A DNA stretch of 64,000 nt, taken from NCBI GenBank assembly GCA_002162675.1, contig MAAE01000053.1:62001-126000 (forward strand), given 5' to 3'. The stretch comes from Colwellia sp. 39_35_sub15_T18. GTDB taxonomy: Bacteria > Pseudomonadota > Gammaproteobacteria > Enterobacterales > Alteromonadaceae. The stretch's first letter is position 1. Each line of letters opens with the position of its first letter. Positions 21,386 to 31,054 of the stretch are shown one piece after another. A program made the translations under genes and the position numbers. The notes beneath the pieces were generated by a model. The model saw only the letters and a program-made list of their open reading frames with translations. It was not told where the DNA came from and did not search any database.

Positions 21386-21430
21386 CGAAGTTAATAACTC
21401 TAAGTTAATAACTCTAAGTTAATAACTCTA
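21386..21430. repeat. 14-bp tandem array (taagttaataactc), 3 units
   Basis: Three units, the last two exact and the first differing at its 5' edge (gaagttaataactc). They abut the tldD stop at 21439. The three repeat elements in 21194-21438 fill nearly all of this non-coding gap. Confidence 0.88.
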
Positions 21431-21438
21431 AAAAGCTT

Positions 21439-22878
21439 TTACTGTGTACCACCAATCGTCATTTCATCAATTTTCAAGGTTGGTTGACCCACACCAACAG
21501 GGACGCTTTGACCGTCTTTACCGCAAACACCCACGCCCGCATCTAATTTTAAATCGTTACCAACCATAGAAACATTCTTCATTGCTTCAGGGCCACTGCC
21601 TATTAACGTTGCACCTTTCACTGGCGTTGTTATTTCGCCATTTTCAATAAGGTAAGCTTCAGAGCTGGTAAACACAAATTTCCCCGAGGTAATATCAACT
21701 TGCCCACCAGCAAAGTTTGGTGCATAAATACCTTTCTTCACTGACTTAATAATATCTTCAGGGCTAGACTCACCAGCAAGCATGTAAGTATTTGTCATAC
21801 GCGGCATAGGTAAATGAGCATAAGACTCTCGTCTGCCATTCCCTGTTGGTTTTACGCCCATCAAGCTAGCATTATGTTTATCTTGCATATAGCCCTGTAA
21901 TATTCCTTTTTCAATGAGCACATTGTATTGTCCTGGCACACCTTCATCATCAATATTCAGCGAGCCACGACGATTTGCCATGGTGCCATCATCAACAATG
22001 GTACACAGTTCAGAACAAACTTTGCTACCAATTTTACCCGAGAAGGTTGATGAACCTTTACGGTTAAAATCACCTTCTAGCCCATGCCCTACGGCTTCAT
22101 GTAATAATACGCCTGGCCAACCTGCACCAAGTACGACAGGAAAAGCGCCTGCGGGAGCTTCTACCGCCACAAGGTTAACCAGTGCTTGACGTACAGCTTC
22201 TTCGGCGTAAGTTAAATAACGAGCCTTACCCTGTTCCATTTCAAAGAAATAACTATAATCAGTACGAGCACCACCACCGGCGCTGGCTCTTTCACGTTTA
22301 CCATTTTTTTCTACCAACACCGAGCAGTTAAGGCGCACTAACGGGCGAATATCAGTACCATAAGTACCATCACTGGCGGCCACTAATATTTTTTCATAAA
22401 CCCCAGACAAGCTGACAATAACTTGCGAAACACGGCTATCAACCTGCCTTGCGTGCGCTTCAACTTCATGTAACAAAGTGATTTTTTGCTCTTGGGTTAA
22501 GCTACCAAGCGGTTCAATGGCTTGATAAATTTTTATCGGTGCTTGACGTTTAAAGGCTTGAACTTGTGCACCTTGACCACTATCAGCAATACCCATTGCG
22601 GCATCGGCTGCTTGCTGCAAGGCAAGGGGAGATATATCATCAGAATAAGCAAAGCCTGTTTTTTCACCTGAAATTGCTCGCACACCAACACCACGCTCCA
22701 TGTTATAAGAGCCTTCTTTCACTATGCCGTCTTCTAACATCCAAGATTCATGCTGACTAGACTGAAAATAGAGATCAGCAAAGTCGACTTGTCGTGCCAT
22801 CATACTCGTTAAGGTGGTTGATAAAATAGCATCATCTATATGGCTATCGGCTAATAAGGCTTGCTCAACTTTATTCAT
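21439..22878 (-). CDS. tldD: Metalloprotease TldD
   Basis: Catalytic subunit of the TldD/TldE protease. 479 residues. The zinc-binding motif [11 protein letters not shown] (HExxxH) is near residue 260, and the glycine-rich C-terminal blocks [20 protein letters not shown] and [18 protein letters not shown] are intact. In line with the order rng-yhdP-nitrilase-tldD seen in related genera. Confidence 0.96.
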   Translation of the reverse strand: MNKVEQALLADSHIDDAILSTTLTSMMARQVDFADLYFQSSQHESWMLEDGIVKEGSYNMERGVGVRAISGEKTGFAYSDDISPLALQQAADAAMGIADSGQGAQVQAFKRQAPIKIYQAIEPLGSLTQEQKITLLHEVEAHARQVDSRVSQVIVSLSGVYEKILVAASDGTYGTDIRPLVRLNCSVLVEKNGKRERASAGGGARTDYSYFFEMEQGKARYLTYAEEAVRQALVNLVAVEAPAGAFPVVLGAGWPGVLLHEAVGHGLEGDFNRKGSSTFSGKIGSKVCSELCTIVDDGTMANRRGSLNIDDEGVPGQYNVLIEKGILQGYMQDKHNASLMGVKPTGNGRRESYAHLPMPRMTNTYMLAGESSPEDIIKSVKKGIYAPNFAGGQVDITSGKFVFTSSEAYLIENGEITTPVKGATLIGSGPEAMKNVSMVGNDLKLDAGVGVCGKDGQSVPVGVGQPTLKIDEMTIGGTQ

Positions 22879-22900
22879 TTATAACTCGGCTTTTAATTAG

Positions 22901-22999
22901 GTATTAATTGGGTATTAACTCAGTATTAATTGGGTATTAACTCAGTATTAATTGGGTATTAACTCGATAATAATTCAGTACTAATTCGGTACTAATTCG
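22901..22999. repeat. 22-bp / 11-bp tandem array upstream of tldD
   Basis: Three 22-bp units (gtattaattgggtattaact plus ca or cg) at 22901, 22923 and 22945 are followed by three 11-bp half-units (ataataattca, gtactaattcg, gtactaattcg). Each 22-mer is itself two related 11-mers. It fills the 113-base gap between the nitrilase stop and the tldD start, overlapping the last codons of the nitrilase gene. Confidence 0.93.
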
Positions 23000-23906
23000 A
23001 TATTACAGCATGCTTTAACGGCATGCTTGCTCTAATTCGTTTGATCTCTTCAGGATTAAAGTCGCTACTAATAACGCCCTCACCTGCTTCAAGACAAGCT
23101 AAGATTTCGCCCCATGGACTAATGATCATAGAATGCCCCCATGTTTCTCGGCCATTTTCATGTACGCCTTCCTGCCCTGCAGCAACAATGTACACTTGAT
23201 TTTCAATGGCACGAGCTTGTAGTAATGTTTGCCAATGCGCTTTACCCGTAACCCGAGTAAAGGCGCTTGGTACAGTAATTATATCAGCACCTAACGTATT
23301 TAGCGTTTGATAAAGTGCAGGAAAGCGAATATCAAAGCAAACCGTTAAACCAATGTTAGCCAGCGGCGTGTTAACTAAACAGGGCTTACTGCCTGCTTGA
23401 GTATAACGCGATTCACAATAATTTTTTGCATTATCCTGAACGCTAACATCAAATAGGTGAATCTTATCATAGCGCCCTAATATTTCACCACTTGGACCGA
23501 AAACACAGCTGCTATTAGTGAATTTATTGCACTGCTCTGCTGTTTCATTTTCATTTTTACTTTTACTGCTAAGTAATGGAATAGTGCCGCCAACAAGGTA
23601 AACACAATATTTTTTAGCTAGCTTGCTTAATTCTTGTTGCAGTGTACTAACCAAGCCATTTTTCAATTGCTTACTGTCTTTAGCCAGTTGTAATTGTGCC
23701 TGATCAGCAGCACCAAAAAATAAACAACACTCAGGCAGCACAACAATATGCTCGTCATTGCCATAATCTGCCGTTAATTGGGCTAATTGTTTAGCAATAG
23801 CTTGAATGTTTTCTGCAACATTTGGCTTAGCATTGAGTTGCATGGCACTCAGCTTAACGTGCTTATGTTCCATCGCAGCAGCTCTAGTGGCAGTAGTTTT
23901 AACCAT
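22992..23906 (-). CDS. Carbon-nitrogen hydrolase (nitrilase superfamily, Nit1/YbeM-like)
   Basis: Probable amidase of the Nit branch, members of which hydrolyse deaminated glutathione; the substrate here is an inference. 304 residues. The catalytic triad is Glu59 (VVLPECCLFF), Lys148 (GRYDKIHLFD) and Cys190 (LTVCFDIRFPALY). The ATG at 23906 overlaps the yhdP stop; an ATG at 23873 (MEHKHVKLSAMQLN) would remove an 11-residue leader and may be the true start. It sits between yhdP and tldD. Confidence 0.9.
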   Translation of the reverse strand: MVKTTATRAAAMEHKHVKLSAMQLNAKPNVAENIQAIAKQLAQLTADYGNDEHIVVLPECCLFFGAADQAQLQLAKDSKQLKNGLVSTLQQELSKLAKKYCVYLVGGTIPLLSSKSKNENETAEQCNKFTNSSCVFGPSGEILGRYDKIHLFDVSVQDNAKNYCESRYTQAGSKPCLVNTPLANIGLTVCFDIRFPALYQTLNTLGADIITVPSAFTRVTGKAHWQTLLQARAIENQVYIVAAGQEGVHENGRETWGHSMIISPWGEILACLEAGEGVISSDFNPEEIKRIRASMPLKHAVISN

Positions 23907-26900
23907 TACTCAGCTCATTAGGTAAGTCATGCAAATTTTCAATGGCTTTATACTGTTTTAGTGATTGCGGTTTAGTACCATTGTCTTCTTTATTGTTACT
24001 ATCGCTGCTATTGCCTTTATCACTGCCATTGTCTTTATCGTTATTGTCAACAAATTCTGGCGGCGTTGAACGACCAACACTGATATCACGGCTTTTGCGT
24101 TTAACTTCTTTAAAATTAGGTTCATCAAGACTACCTGTTAACTCGAAATTAAACTCTGAAACCACTTGCGAGGTGATCACTTGGTCTATCGCTACACCCG
24201 CTAAAAACACCACTGGGTTTAATGTCGCTATCCAAGCAAGCACAGGTAAGCTCGACGTTAAGTTTGGCTTGTAAGTCATTTTATAGTCAAGCACATCAGA
24301 GACAAAGTTGGTGTTGCCCTTAATATATAAATTGCCTGCGGTGCCATTCATACGAGTGTTATCTGTATATAACACCCCATTTTTAATGTGATAATCACCT
24401 TTAATATCGCTGTAAAACATACCGTCGCTGAAAATATCGCGAAAATCTAAGGTTAACTTTCTCACCAATGATTCAAGACTTAGCACTGAAAATATTCTCG
24501 CCTTATCACTTACTTCGGCTAAATAACCATCATCTATTTTAGTGTTTATCTCACCATTTAAATGCTCAAAAGCAAACTCATGAGGCCCGCCTTGCCAATG
24601 CAAAGTAAAATCAAGCTTACCGCCACTGTCACGGATAATAGAGCCGTAACCCAGTTGTTCAAGTTCATATTCAATATCTTTCAACATCAAATTACCTTGA
24701 ATATCAGTACTATAGCCTTGAGGCTTTTTTTGCCATTGACCAGCAAACTTAAACTCTGCTTGTTCACGTTTGGCACTAAAATGATCGATGCTGATAGTAT
24801 GTTCATTTTTACGCGATATGGAAAAATTCACCTCTCCCAAGTCTATCTGATCTATTTGGCAACGGTCACAATGCAAATTGATTTTAGGAATATTGGTAAA
24901 AATCTCATGCTCATTAATGGTAGCAACCACCTCATTTGCTAACGAGGGCGGGGCATCTTTACCGAGGGCGGGAGTAGTCGTTGAAAAATGCATAAAATCA
25001 GCATTAATATCAATACCCTGAGTTAAAAGATCAGGATAAAACCTAATACGGCTACGCGTTTCTTTCGCATTAAGCTGTAATAGCCACCAATGAGTTTTAT
25101 CTAAAAAATTAAAAGAAACATTATTGAGCTGTTGACCAAAAATATCCAACTTAGTTAACGTGCCGCGAATACGCTCCGGTGTTGAAAACAAGCTAGGTGT
25201 GTTTTCAGCAGCGCCTTTTACGGGTTTACCATCGCTAGCACTACTTACCGAGTCAATAATATCAGTGATCAATGGCTGCCAATGGTTAAAGTCGGCCTGC
25301 GCTAATTTGGTCGTTATATGAAAACCATCCATAGGCAATAGCATTTTTTCATCACCTAACACGAGATGTGAGCGCTGAAAGTGACTGCTTTCATGCTCAA
25401 GTACACCAAAAAAGCTTAATTGCTCACCATAATTGGCATTAATAGTTGACTCATGCAGTTGGCCACTAACCGTAACAGTTAAAGGCACTTTCTCGCCCTG
25501 ATTTTTTTTGTAGGGTGCCGGTAAATGTAAAAGCGTTTTTTCTAATTCACTATCAAGTTTAAAATCATAAGAAAAACCGCCATTATGATGCTGATGTAAA
25601 GACAAATTCCCTTGCCATTGCACTAATCCGCTGGCATATTTTTTTAATGCCGGTGTCACATGTTGTTGCCATATTGGCTCTTGCCAATTAGCCGTTATGG
25701 CAATATCGGTATTATAATATTTGTCTTTATTAACGCCCTTAATCGCTAGTGATAAGGGCGTATCCAACCAAGTTAATGATAAGTTTTTAGTGGTTATTTC
25801 TTCATTAGCAAAGCTTAACTGGCCATTAACGTTGGCAAAGTTCATGCGCGGTTGTTGCAATGCCATTTGATTATCGACAAAATTAATCAAACCGCTCGCT
25901 AGCACTTGCTCTGTTGCCTTTAAAGGTAAGTTCAAATGAAATTCACCTTGAATATCACCGCTAACCTGTAACTGCGTCAATACGGAGCCAACACTTGATT
26001 TTAACGGGCTTTGCGCGATTAAGTCGGCCACAAAATCTGCCGATGATGGTTTAATAACAGTATCAACCGTCAATACTTGTGCATTGCCTAAATCATCTAT
26101 CGCGGCTTGCACACCGCTAACATCAAGGCCAACTAAACTCCCTGCACGCCCCGTGATTAACATACTGTTATTGGTGAAATTTAAGTTAGCCGCAAACTCA
26201 GTTATCGCCGGCCATTTATCATCAAAACGAAATACCGCTTGCTCAAGCTCAGCGTCAACCACAAAAACCCCTGAGTTATCGGTAAAAGGAAAGTGTGATA
26301 AAGGCCCATTCATAAGCACTTGTGCCTGTTTAATTCGACCTGAGACAATCGCTGTATTGAGATAATCAACAAGGTTAGCACTCATGGTCGTTAACGGAAA
26401 ATAATGCCCCGCTTTACTCGCATCTCCCTCAGTAATAGAGGCGAGCAATGACATGGTTGTTTCGCCATCGGCTGCGCCATTAAGCGCTAAATCAGCGCTC
26501 AGGGTTAACTCAGGGGAAACCACATCAATATTATTAACCTGTAATTGCCAACCTGCTTTACCTGAAGCATGATCAGCAAAGCTCAAATTAACATCCGCTG
26601 CAAATGACTGATAGACAATAGGTGCAATAAAAAGCTGTTGAAAATCTAACGCCCCTTGTTGCGCTACTAAATTAAGGTGTAGGGTGTTTTCAGTAAAGCT
26701 GAGTTGCCCAGATAAGTTTTCTACTCCCGGAATACCTTGGCTATATTGAGTTGAAGTATCACTAAAATTGGCTAACGCTTGAATATTCCCTGCGTTTTTT
26801 TGCACATATATATCACGAGCCTGACCCACTATATTTAATTGAGCGACTAACTCTCGGATGCTTTGCTCATTGATAAATAAGGGTGATAATTGGCTAATTA

Positions 26901-27957
26901 AGGCTAAATCAAAAGCCGATAAGTAACCAGAAAAACCTTCGGCCGTTTTATTCATTTGAACGATATATTCTTGTTCATCTTGTTGGTCAAATTGCATTAA
27001 TAGCGGTGTACTAAAAAGTTTAAAGTCCGTGGCAGAATTCCCTCCCACCAGTAACATTTGCCCGGCACTTACCGTCAAGCTATGTTGGCCTTCTTTGTCT
27101 TGCCAACTCATATAGTTGTCGTGTAACTCGACTTGTAATCGCTCTATTTTGCCATTATTGACTGTCCACCAAGTAGCAAAGCCAATGTCTGCTTTGGTTT
27201 TATCATTATCTACCGCTAAAACGGTATCAAGCCAAGGCGTTATATCAAGGTGATTGGCTTCTAAATACATCAAACCTTTTAGTTCATCAACAGAGTTACC
27301 TTCAACATCAATTTTTAAGGTTAAATTATTACTACTTAGTTCATTAACAACAATATTACCTTGCGCCAAGTGACGGCTGCCTTGATTATCCCACTGCAAA
27401 TTGCTAACGTGGAAGTTTCGCTCAAGACCTTGATTGTAAAGAGTAAGGTGACTATTACGCAGGGTGAATTGATTTAACCGATTTAAGAAAATGGACGTGA
27501 TTTGTTTAAAGCCACTAAAAGCTTTGTTATCTGATGTCACTGCTTTTGTTTGCTTTGCAGGCTCTTTGCCGTTCCATGTTCCTTGCGTCAGTTTAAACTG
27601 GGCGCCGTCTAAAATTAAATTACTAGACACCAAGCGCTGCTGAGTAATAGATGACCAAAAATCTATTTGCATTTCAAGATTTTCGATATAGATATAGGCA
27701 TCATCATTATCAAGCAAGGTAACTTGCTTGGTCACAATCGTTGGCCCCCAACGCTGCCAACTCATGCCTAAACCGCCAATCACGACATCAGTTTGATTGC
27801 TTTCATTAATATAGTCTTGAAAACCCTGACGATAATGTTCAACGTAGGGTAAAAACAAGCGAAAGGCACTGATCAATACCGCCAACAATACCAGTAAAAT
27901 AGCCAGTATTTTATATAAACGGTTCAACCAACGATTTGATACGCTTGTAACAGACAT
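23899..27957 (-). CDS. yhdP: AsmA-like envelope protein YhdP
   Basis: Very large inner-membrane-anchored periplasmic protein of 1352 residues, one of the AsmA-like bridge proteins (with TamB and YdbH) proposed to move phospholipids to the outer membrane. One N-terminal membrane helix (ILAILLVLLAVLISAFRLFL) is followed by a long beta-rich region. The C-terminal AsmA-type domain includes GNLYIKGNTNFVSDVLDYKM and a hydrophobic PVLAWIATLNPVVFLAGVAI. The tail is an Asn/Asp/Lys/Ser-rich low-complexity stretch. Downstream of rng as in E. coli. Confidence 0.93.
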   Translation of the reverse strand: MSVTSVSNRWLNRLYKILAILLVLLAVLISAFRLFLPYVEHYRQGFQDYINESNQTDVVIGGLGMSWQRWGPTIVTKQVTLLDNDDAYIYIENLEMQIDFWSSITQQRLVSSNLILDGAQFKLTQGTWNGKEPAKQTKAVTSDNKAFSGFKQITSIFLNRLNQFTLRNSHLTLYNQGLERNFHVSNLQWDNQGSRHLAQGNIVVNELSSNNLTLKIDVEGNSVDELKGLMYLEANHLDITPWLDTVLAVDNDKTKADIGFATWWTVNNGKIERLQVELHDNYMSWQDKEGQHSLTVSAGQMLLVGGNSATDFKLFSTPLLMQFDQQDEQEYIVQMNKTAEGFSGYLSAFDLALISQLSPLFINEQSIRELVAQLNIVGQARDIYVQKNAGNIQALANFSDTSTQYSQGIPGVENLSGQLSFTENTLHLNLVAQQGALDFQQLFIAPIVYQSFAADVNLSFADHASGKAGWQLQVNNIDVVSPELTLSADLALNGAADGETTMSLLASITEGDASKAGHYFPLTTMSANLVDYLNTAIVSGRIKQAQVLMNGPLSHFPFTDNSGVFVVDAELEQAVFRFDDKWPAITEFAANLNFTNNSMLITGRAGSLVGLDVSGVQAAIDDLGNAQVLTVDTVIKPSSADFVADLIAQSPLKSSVGSVLTQLQVSGDIQGEFHLNLPLKATEQVLASGLINFVDNQMALQQPRMNFANVNGQLSFANEEITTKNLSLTWLDTPLSLAIKGVNKDKYYNTDIAITANWQEPIWQQHVTPALKKYASGLVQWQGNLSLHQHHNGGFSYDFKLDSELEKTLLHLPAPYKKNQGEKVPLTVTVSGQLHESTINANYGEQLSFFGVLEHESSHFQRSHLVLGDEKMLLPMDGFHITTKLAQADFNHWQPLITDIIDSVSSASDGKPVKGAAENTPSLFSTPERIRGTLTKLDIFGQQLNNVSFNFLDKTHWWLLQLNAKETRSRIRFYPDLLTQGIDINADFMHFSTTTPALGKDAPPSLANEVVATINEHEIFTNIPKINLHCDRCQIDQIDLGEVNFSISRKNEHTISIDHFSAKREQAEFKFAGQWQKKPQGYSTDIQGNLMLKDIEYELEQLGYGSIIRDSGGKLDFTLHWQGGPHEFAFEHLNGEINTKIDDGYLAEVSDKARIFSVLSLESLVRKLTLDFRDIFSDGMFYSDIKGDYHIKNGVLYTDNTRMNGTAGNLYIKGNTNFVSDVLDYKMTYKPNLTSSLPVLAWIATLNPVVFLAGVAIDQVITSQVVSEFNFELTGSLDEPNFKEVKRKSRDISVGRSTPPEFVDNNDKDNGSDKGNSSDSNNKEDNGTKPQSLKQYKAIENLHDLPNELSNG

Positions 27958-28002
27958 TAATAATTGTTTTCCTTTAGGTAACCAAAATGAGCGGCGACAC
28001 CG

Positions 28003-29460
28003 CTACATCATTATCACATCAAATTGCTCTTGCGAATACATAGCTTCTGTTTGTACTTTTATTGATTTACCAATAAATACTTCGACTTCTGCAAGGTTAT
28101 GAAATTCATCATTCACTAAAAAATCACTCACCGCTGAAGAGGCATAAACAATAAACTTATCCGCATCATGGGCTCGGTTTACCCTGACAATTTCACGTAA
28201 TATTTCAAAACAAACCGTGTCAACTGTTTTTAGGTTACCACGACCAGTACATACAGGACACTCACCACATAAAATATGCCCTAAACTTTCGCGAGTGCGT
28301 TTACGCGTCATTTCCACCAAACCAAGCGATGAAAAGCCATGCACACTGTGCTTTACGTGATCTTTAGACATTGCCATTTCTAAACTACTGAGCACTCGAC
28401 GTTTATGATCGTCATTATGCATATCAATAAAATCAACAATGATAATACCGCCTAAATTCCTCAACCTTAATTGACGAGCAATAGCTTGAGTGGCTTCAAT
28501 ATTGGTACTAAATATAGTGTCTTCTAAATTACGGTGGCCAACAAAAGCGCCAGTATTGATATCAATGGTGGTCATGGCTTCAGTTTGATCAATAATCAAA
28601 TAGCCACCTGATTTTAACTCAATTTTACGGTGTAATGCCCGCTGAATCTCTACCTCAGCTGAAAATAAATCAAAAATAGGCCGCTCGCCCGGATAATACT
28701 CCATAACGTTTGTTAGCTCAGGCACAAACTCTTCACTAAAGGCGCGTAACTGTTCATAAGTGAGTTTAGAGTCAATACGAATACGTTCAAACTCCATACC
28801 AACAAAATCTCTGAGTACCCGTAAAGACAATGACAAATCTTGGTAGAGTGGCATGTTCACTTGTTTACGTTGCTTACGCTCTTGTACTTTTTTCCATACT
28901 CGGCGTAAAAATGTCGCATCATGTTTTAGCTCTTGCTCGCCAGCGCCTTCACCCGCGGTACGAACAATAAAACCTTGCTGCTCATCACAATAAGGAGTGA
29001 TAATCCCTTTTAAACGCTTACGCTCTGCAACATCTTCAATGCGCTGCGAAATTCCTGCATGGCTAGTATGAGGCATTAAGACTAAGTAACGAGAAGCAAT
29101 GGTAATATCGGTTGTTAAACGAGCCCCTTTTGAGCCAAGCGGATCTTTAACCACTTGCACCATAATATGTTGCCCTTCATGCACTAAGGCACGAATATCA
29201 GGTACTTGCTCTGTTTCTTCTTTTAAAATGAGCTTCGAATTAATGTCTGATGCATGCAGAAATGCCGCTTTATCTAAACTAATATCAACAAAAGCGGCTT
29301 GCATACCGGGTAATACTCGGATCACTTTACCTAAGTAAATATTACCGACTATGCCCCGTTTTGCTTCACGCTCTATATGTACCTCTTGCAAAGAGCCATT
29401 TTCGATTAACGCAACGCGCGTTTCACTCGGGGTAACATTAATTAATAACTCACTACTCAT
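28003..29460 (-). CDS. rng: Ribonuclease G
   Basis: Endoribonuclease maturing 16S rRNA 5' ends and degrading mRNA. 485 residues. The N-terminal S1 domain (GNIYLGKVIRVLPGMQAAFV) is followed by the DNase I-like catalytic region, whose metal-binding Asp residues lie in AMTTIDINTGAFVG and IIIVDFIDMHND. The Zn-link cysteines are CGECPVC. It lacks the RNase E scaffold tail. Located between maf and yhdP. Confidence 0.96.
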   Translation of the reverse strand: MSSELLINVTPSETRVALIENGSLQEVHIEREAKRGIVGNIYLGKVIRVLPGMQAAFVDISLDKAAFLHASDINSKLILKEETEQVPDIRALVHEGQHIMVQVVKDPLGSKGARLTTDITIASRYLVLMPHTSHAGISQRIEDVAERKRLKGIITPYCDEQQGFIVRTAGEGAGEQELKHDATFLRRVWKKVQERKQRKQVNMPLYQDLSLSLRVLRDFVGMEFERIRIDSKLTYEQLRAFSEEFVPELTNVMEYYPGERPIFDLFSAEVEIQRALHRKIELKSGGYLIIDQTEAMTTIDINTGAFVGHRNLEDTIFSTNIEATQAIARQLRLRNLGGIIIVDFIDMHNDDHKRRVLSSLEMAMSKDHVKHSVHGFSSLGLVEMTRKRTRESLGHILCGECPVCTGRGNLKTVDTVCFEILREIVRVNRAHDADKFIVYASSAVSDFLVNDEFHNLAEVEVFIGKSIKVQTEAMYSQEQFDVIMM

Positions 29461-29560
29461 AGTATTTTTGATCCCTGCCGTCGTTCTGAACCCATTGGCT
29501 CAATTGCATAATGCTGTCACTTACATTCTAACCATCTGACTTTATTGTTTATAACTATTT

Positions 29561-29680
29561 CACCACCGAACCGAAATATTTATCAAATAACTCTTCTAGC
29601 CTACACAGAAACTTCATTATACTCGGTGTAGTGCCAAGCACCTCTGTGTTCTCTGTGGTCATACTTTTTAAGTTAAACAA
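29561..29680. repeat. Dispersed repeat, CACCGA/TACACAGA family, copy 1
   Basis: Shares with 30419-30540 the ordered blocks tcaccaccga, ttc-t-agcctacacagag/a, cggtgta-tg, acctc-gtg, and a closing ttttaagtt-aa. Spacing is conserved, but the identity is only moderate. Confidence 0.75.
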
Positions 29681-29692
29681 ACACATTGTTTG

Positions 29693-29747
29693 TTGTAGAA
29701 GAGGATTTATCCTCGATAACTTCGCGGTTGAAACCGCTCCTACAGCA
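29693..29747. repeat. Palindromic element with cgcggttgaaaccgctcctaca core
   Basis: Ends ttgtag and ctacagcaa are inverted. Inside are two stem-loops, gaggatttatcctc and gcggttgaaaccgc. The right half is related to the elements at 53490-53512 and 53598-53620. Confidence 0.75.
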
Positions 29748-29778
29748 AGTTGTCTCGTGACTTATCACTTGTCACTAC

Positions 29779-30378
29779 TTAACTATTCACTTGAATACTG
29801 GTTGGCAAACCAAATTTCGCTAACATTTGTGAGGTTTCATACAAAGGTAAGCCAACTACGGCAGAATAACTGCCATTAATGCTAGTAACAAATTGCCCAC
29901 CTATGCCTTGAATAGCATAAGAGCCTGCTTTGTCACAGGGTTCGCCTGTTTGCCAATAGCGTTGAATTTCTGTCGTCGCCAATGGCTTAAAATTGACCTG
30001 CGTGGTGATTAACTCTTTGGCTACAATATTAGCACCAACAACTGCAATACTGGTTAATACTTGATGACTTTTACCACTTAGTTGCCCCAAAGTTGTAAGA
30101 CATTGTTTTTCATCCTCGGGTTTACCTAATATTTTTCCGTTATTAACCACACAAGTATCAGCACCTAGCACTAGGGTATCAGCTTGTTTGTGTATCGGCA
30201 GTTGTTCAAAAATGGCTTGCGCCTTTTGTACGGCTAGGCGTAACACATAATCGTGGGGTTTTTCATCAATATAAGCGCTTTCATCAATATCAGCGGCTAA
30301 AATACTAAAGTGATAACCTAGCTGATTTAACAGCGCTTGTCGTCGAGGTGATTGAGAGGCAAGTACAAGTTTTTTCAT
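29779..30378 (-). CDS. maf: dTTP/UTP pyrophosphatase of the Maf family (YhdE type)
   Basis: Nucleoside triphosphate pyrophosphatase that removes non-canonical pyrimidine nucleotides. 199 residues. The N-terminal signature LASQSPRRQALLNQLG, the central LVLGADTCVVNNGKILGKP and the C-terminal GSYAIQGIGGQFVTSINGSY (specific for the YhdE group) are present. Lies between mreD and rng, as in E. coli. Confidence 0.94.
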   Translation of the reverse strand: MKKLVLASQSPRRQALLNQLGYHFSILAADIDESAYIDEKPHDYVLRLAVQKAQAIFEQLPIHKQADTLVLGADTCVVNNGKILGKPEDEKQCLTTLGQLSGKSHQVLTSIAVVGANIVAKELITTQVNFKPLATTEIQRYWQTGEPCDKAGSYAIQGIGGQFVTSINGSYSAVVGLPLYETSQMLAKFGLPTSIQVNS

Positions 30379-30418
30379 TATTATTGATTCAATTATTGTT
30401 TAAAAAATAGTAACTGTT

Positions 30419-30540
30419 CACCACCGAGTCGCGATGCTCCACAGAGGGCTCTTCGAGCCTACACAGAGGCTTTGCTATTTCCGGTGTAATGCGTAGTACC
30501 TCAGTGACCTCGGTGGTAGATATTTTCAAGCTGAATAAAT
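30419..30540. repeat. Dispersed repeat, CACCGA/TACACAGA family, copy 2
   Basis: Begins tcaccaccgagtcgcgatgc and ends cggtggtagatattttcaag plus a ctgaataaa tail. It contains agcctacacagag and cggtgtaatgc as in copy 1. It fills most of the 196-base maf-mreD gap. Confidence 0.78.
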
Positions 30541-30574
30541 ACAAAAAACATCAGCGAAAACATGATACCAACCA

Positions 30575-31054
30575 TTACTTGATTGAAAAATTCCGTCGTA
30601 CTTTTCGCAATAGCAAAAACATCCAAGGCCATAAAACAATGGTTGTGATCACCGGGTATAAATAACTGGTTAGAAAAACCACATCAATCAAAAAGCGTTG
30701 CAACCAAAAAACCACTAAATGATACAAAGCCGCCAAAACACCGGTGATCAGGGCTTGTTGCCACACAGAAAAGTTTCTAATTTTTTGAAAACTCTCTGCA
30801 ACAATATAAATGGCTATCGCCATTGCCGCAGCATGAACACCTAATACAGAGCCGAGTAGCACATCGAGTAAAAAACCCATAATCCACGCGGTAATAATAT
30901 TAACGCGGCCGGGCAGCGCCATGGTCCAGTATATTAAAACAATTAACACCCAATCAGGACGAAAGGCGTCAACACTTAATGGCAAAGGCATAATGCTTGC
31001 CATTAAGGCAATTAACAGCGTAAAAATAACGATGATGCCATTATGAGCAAACAT
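30575..31054 (-). CDS. mreD: Rod shape-determining protein MreD
   Basis: Inner-membrane subunit of the elongasome. 159 residues with five or six hydrophobic segments; ALPGRVNIITAWIMGFLLDVLLGSVLGVHA (read in two parts) is the family core. The start overlaps the mreC stop. Part of mreBCD. Confidence 0.94.
   Translation of the reverse strand: MFAHNGIIVIFTLLIALMASIMPLPLSVDAFRPDWVLIVLIYWTMALPGRVNIITAWIMGFLLDVLLGSVLGVHAAAMAIAIYIVAESFQKIRNFSVWQQALITGVLAALYHLVVFWLQRFLIDVVFLTSYLYPVITTIVLWPWMFLLLRKVRRNFSIK

Larger units (their letters stand above)
29461..29778. other. rng-maf intergenic region, mostly dispersed repeats
   Basis: 318 bases without a gene. It holds one copy of the CACCGA/TACACAGA family (29561-29680) followed directly by a palindromic element (29693-29747). 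An 82-codon open frame here (29631-29879) runs across these repeats into antisense maf and is not a convincing gene. Confidence 0.7.

Noticed and set aside
17285-23000. Short repeat arrays considered as CRISPR
   Set aside because: Units are contiguous with no unique spacers and only 7-22 bases long; no cas genes.
29631-29879. 82-codon frame between rng and maf
   Set aside because: Runs through dispersed repeats into antisense maf; no coding features.
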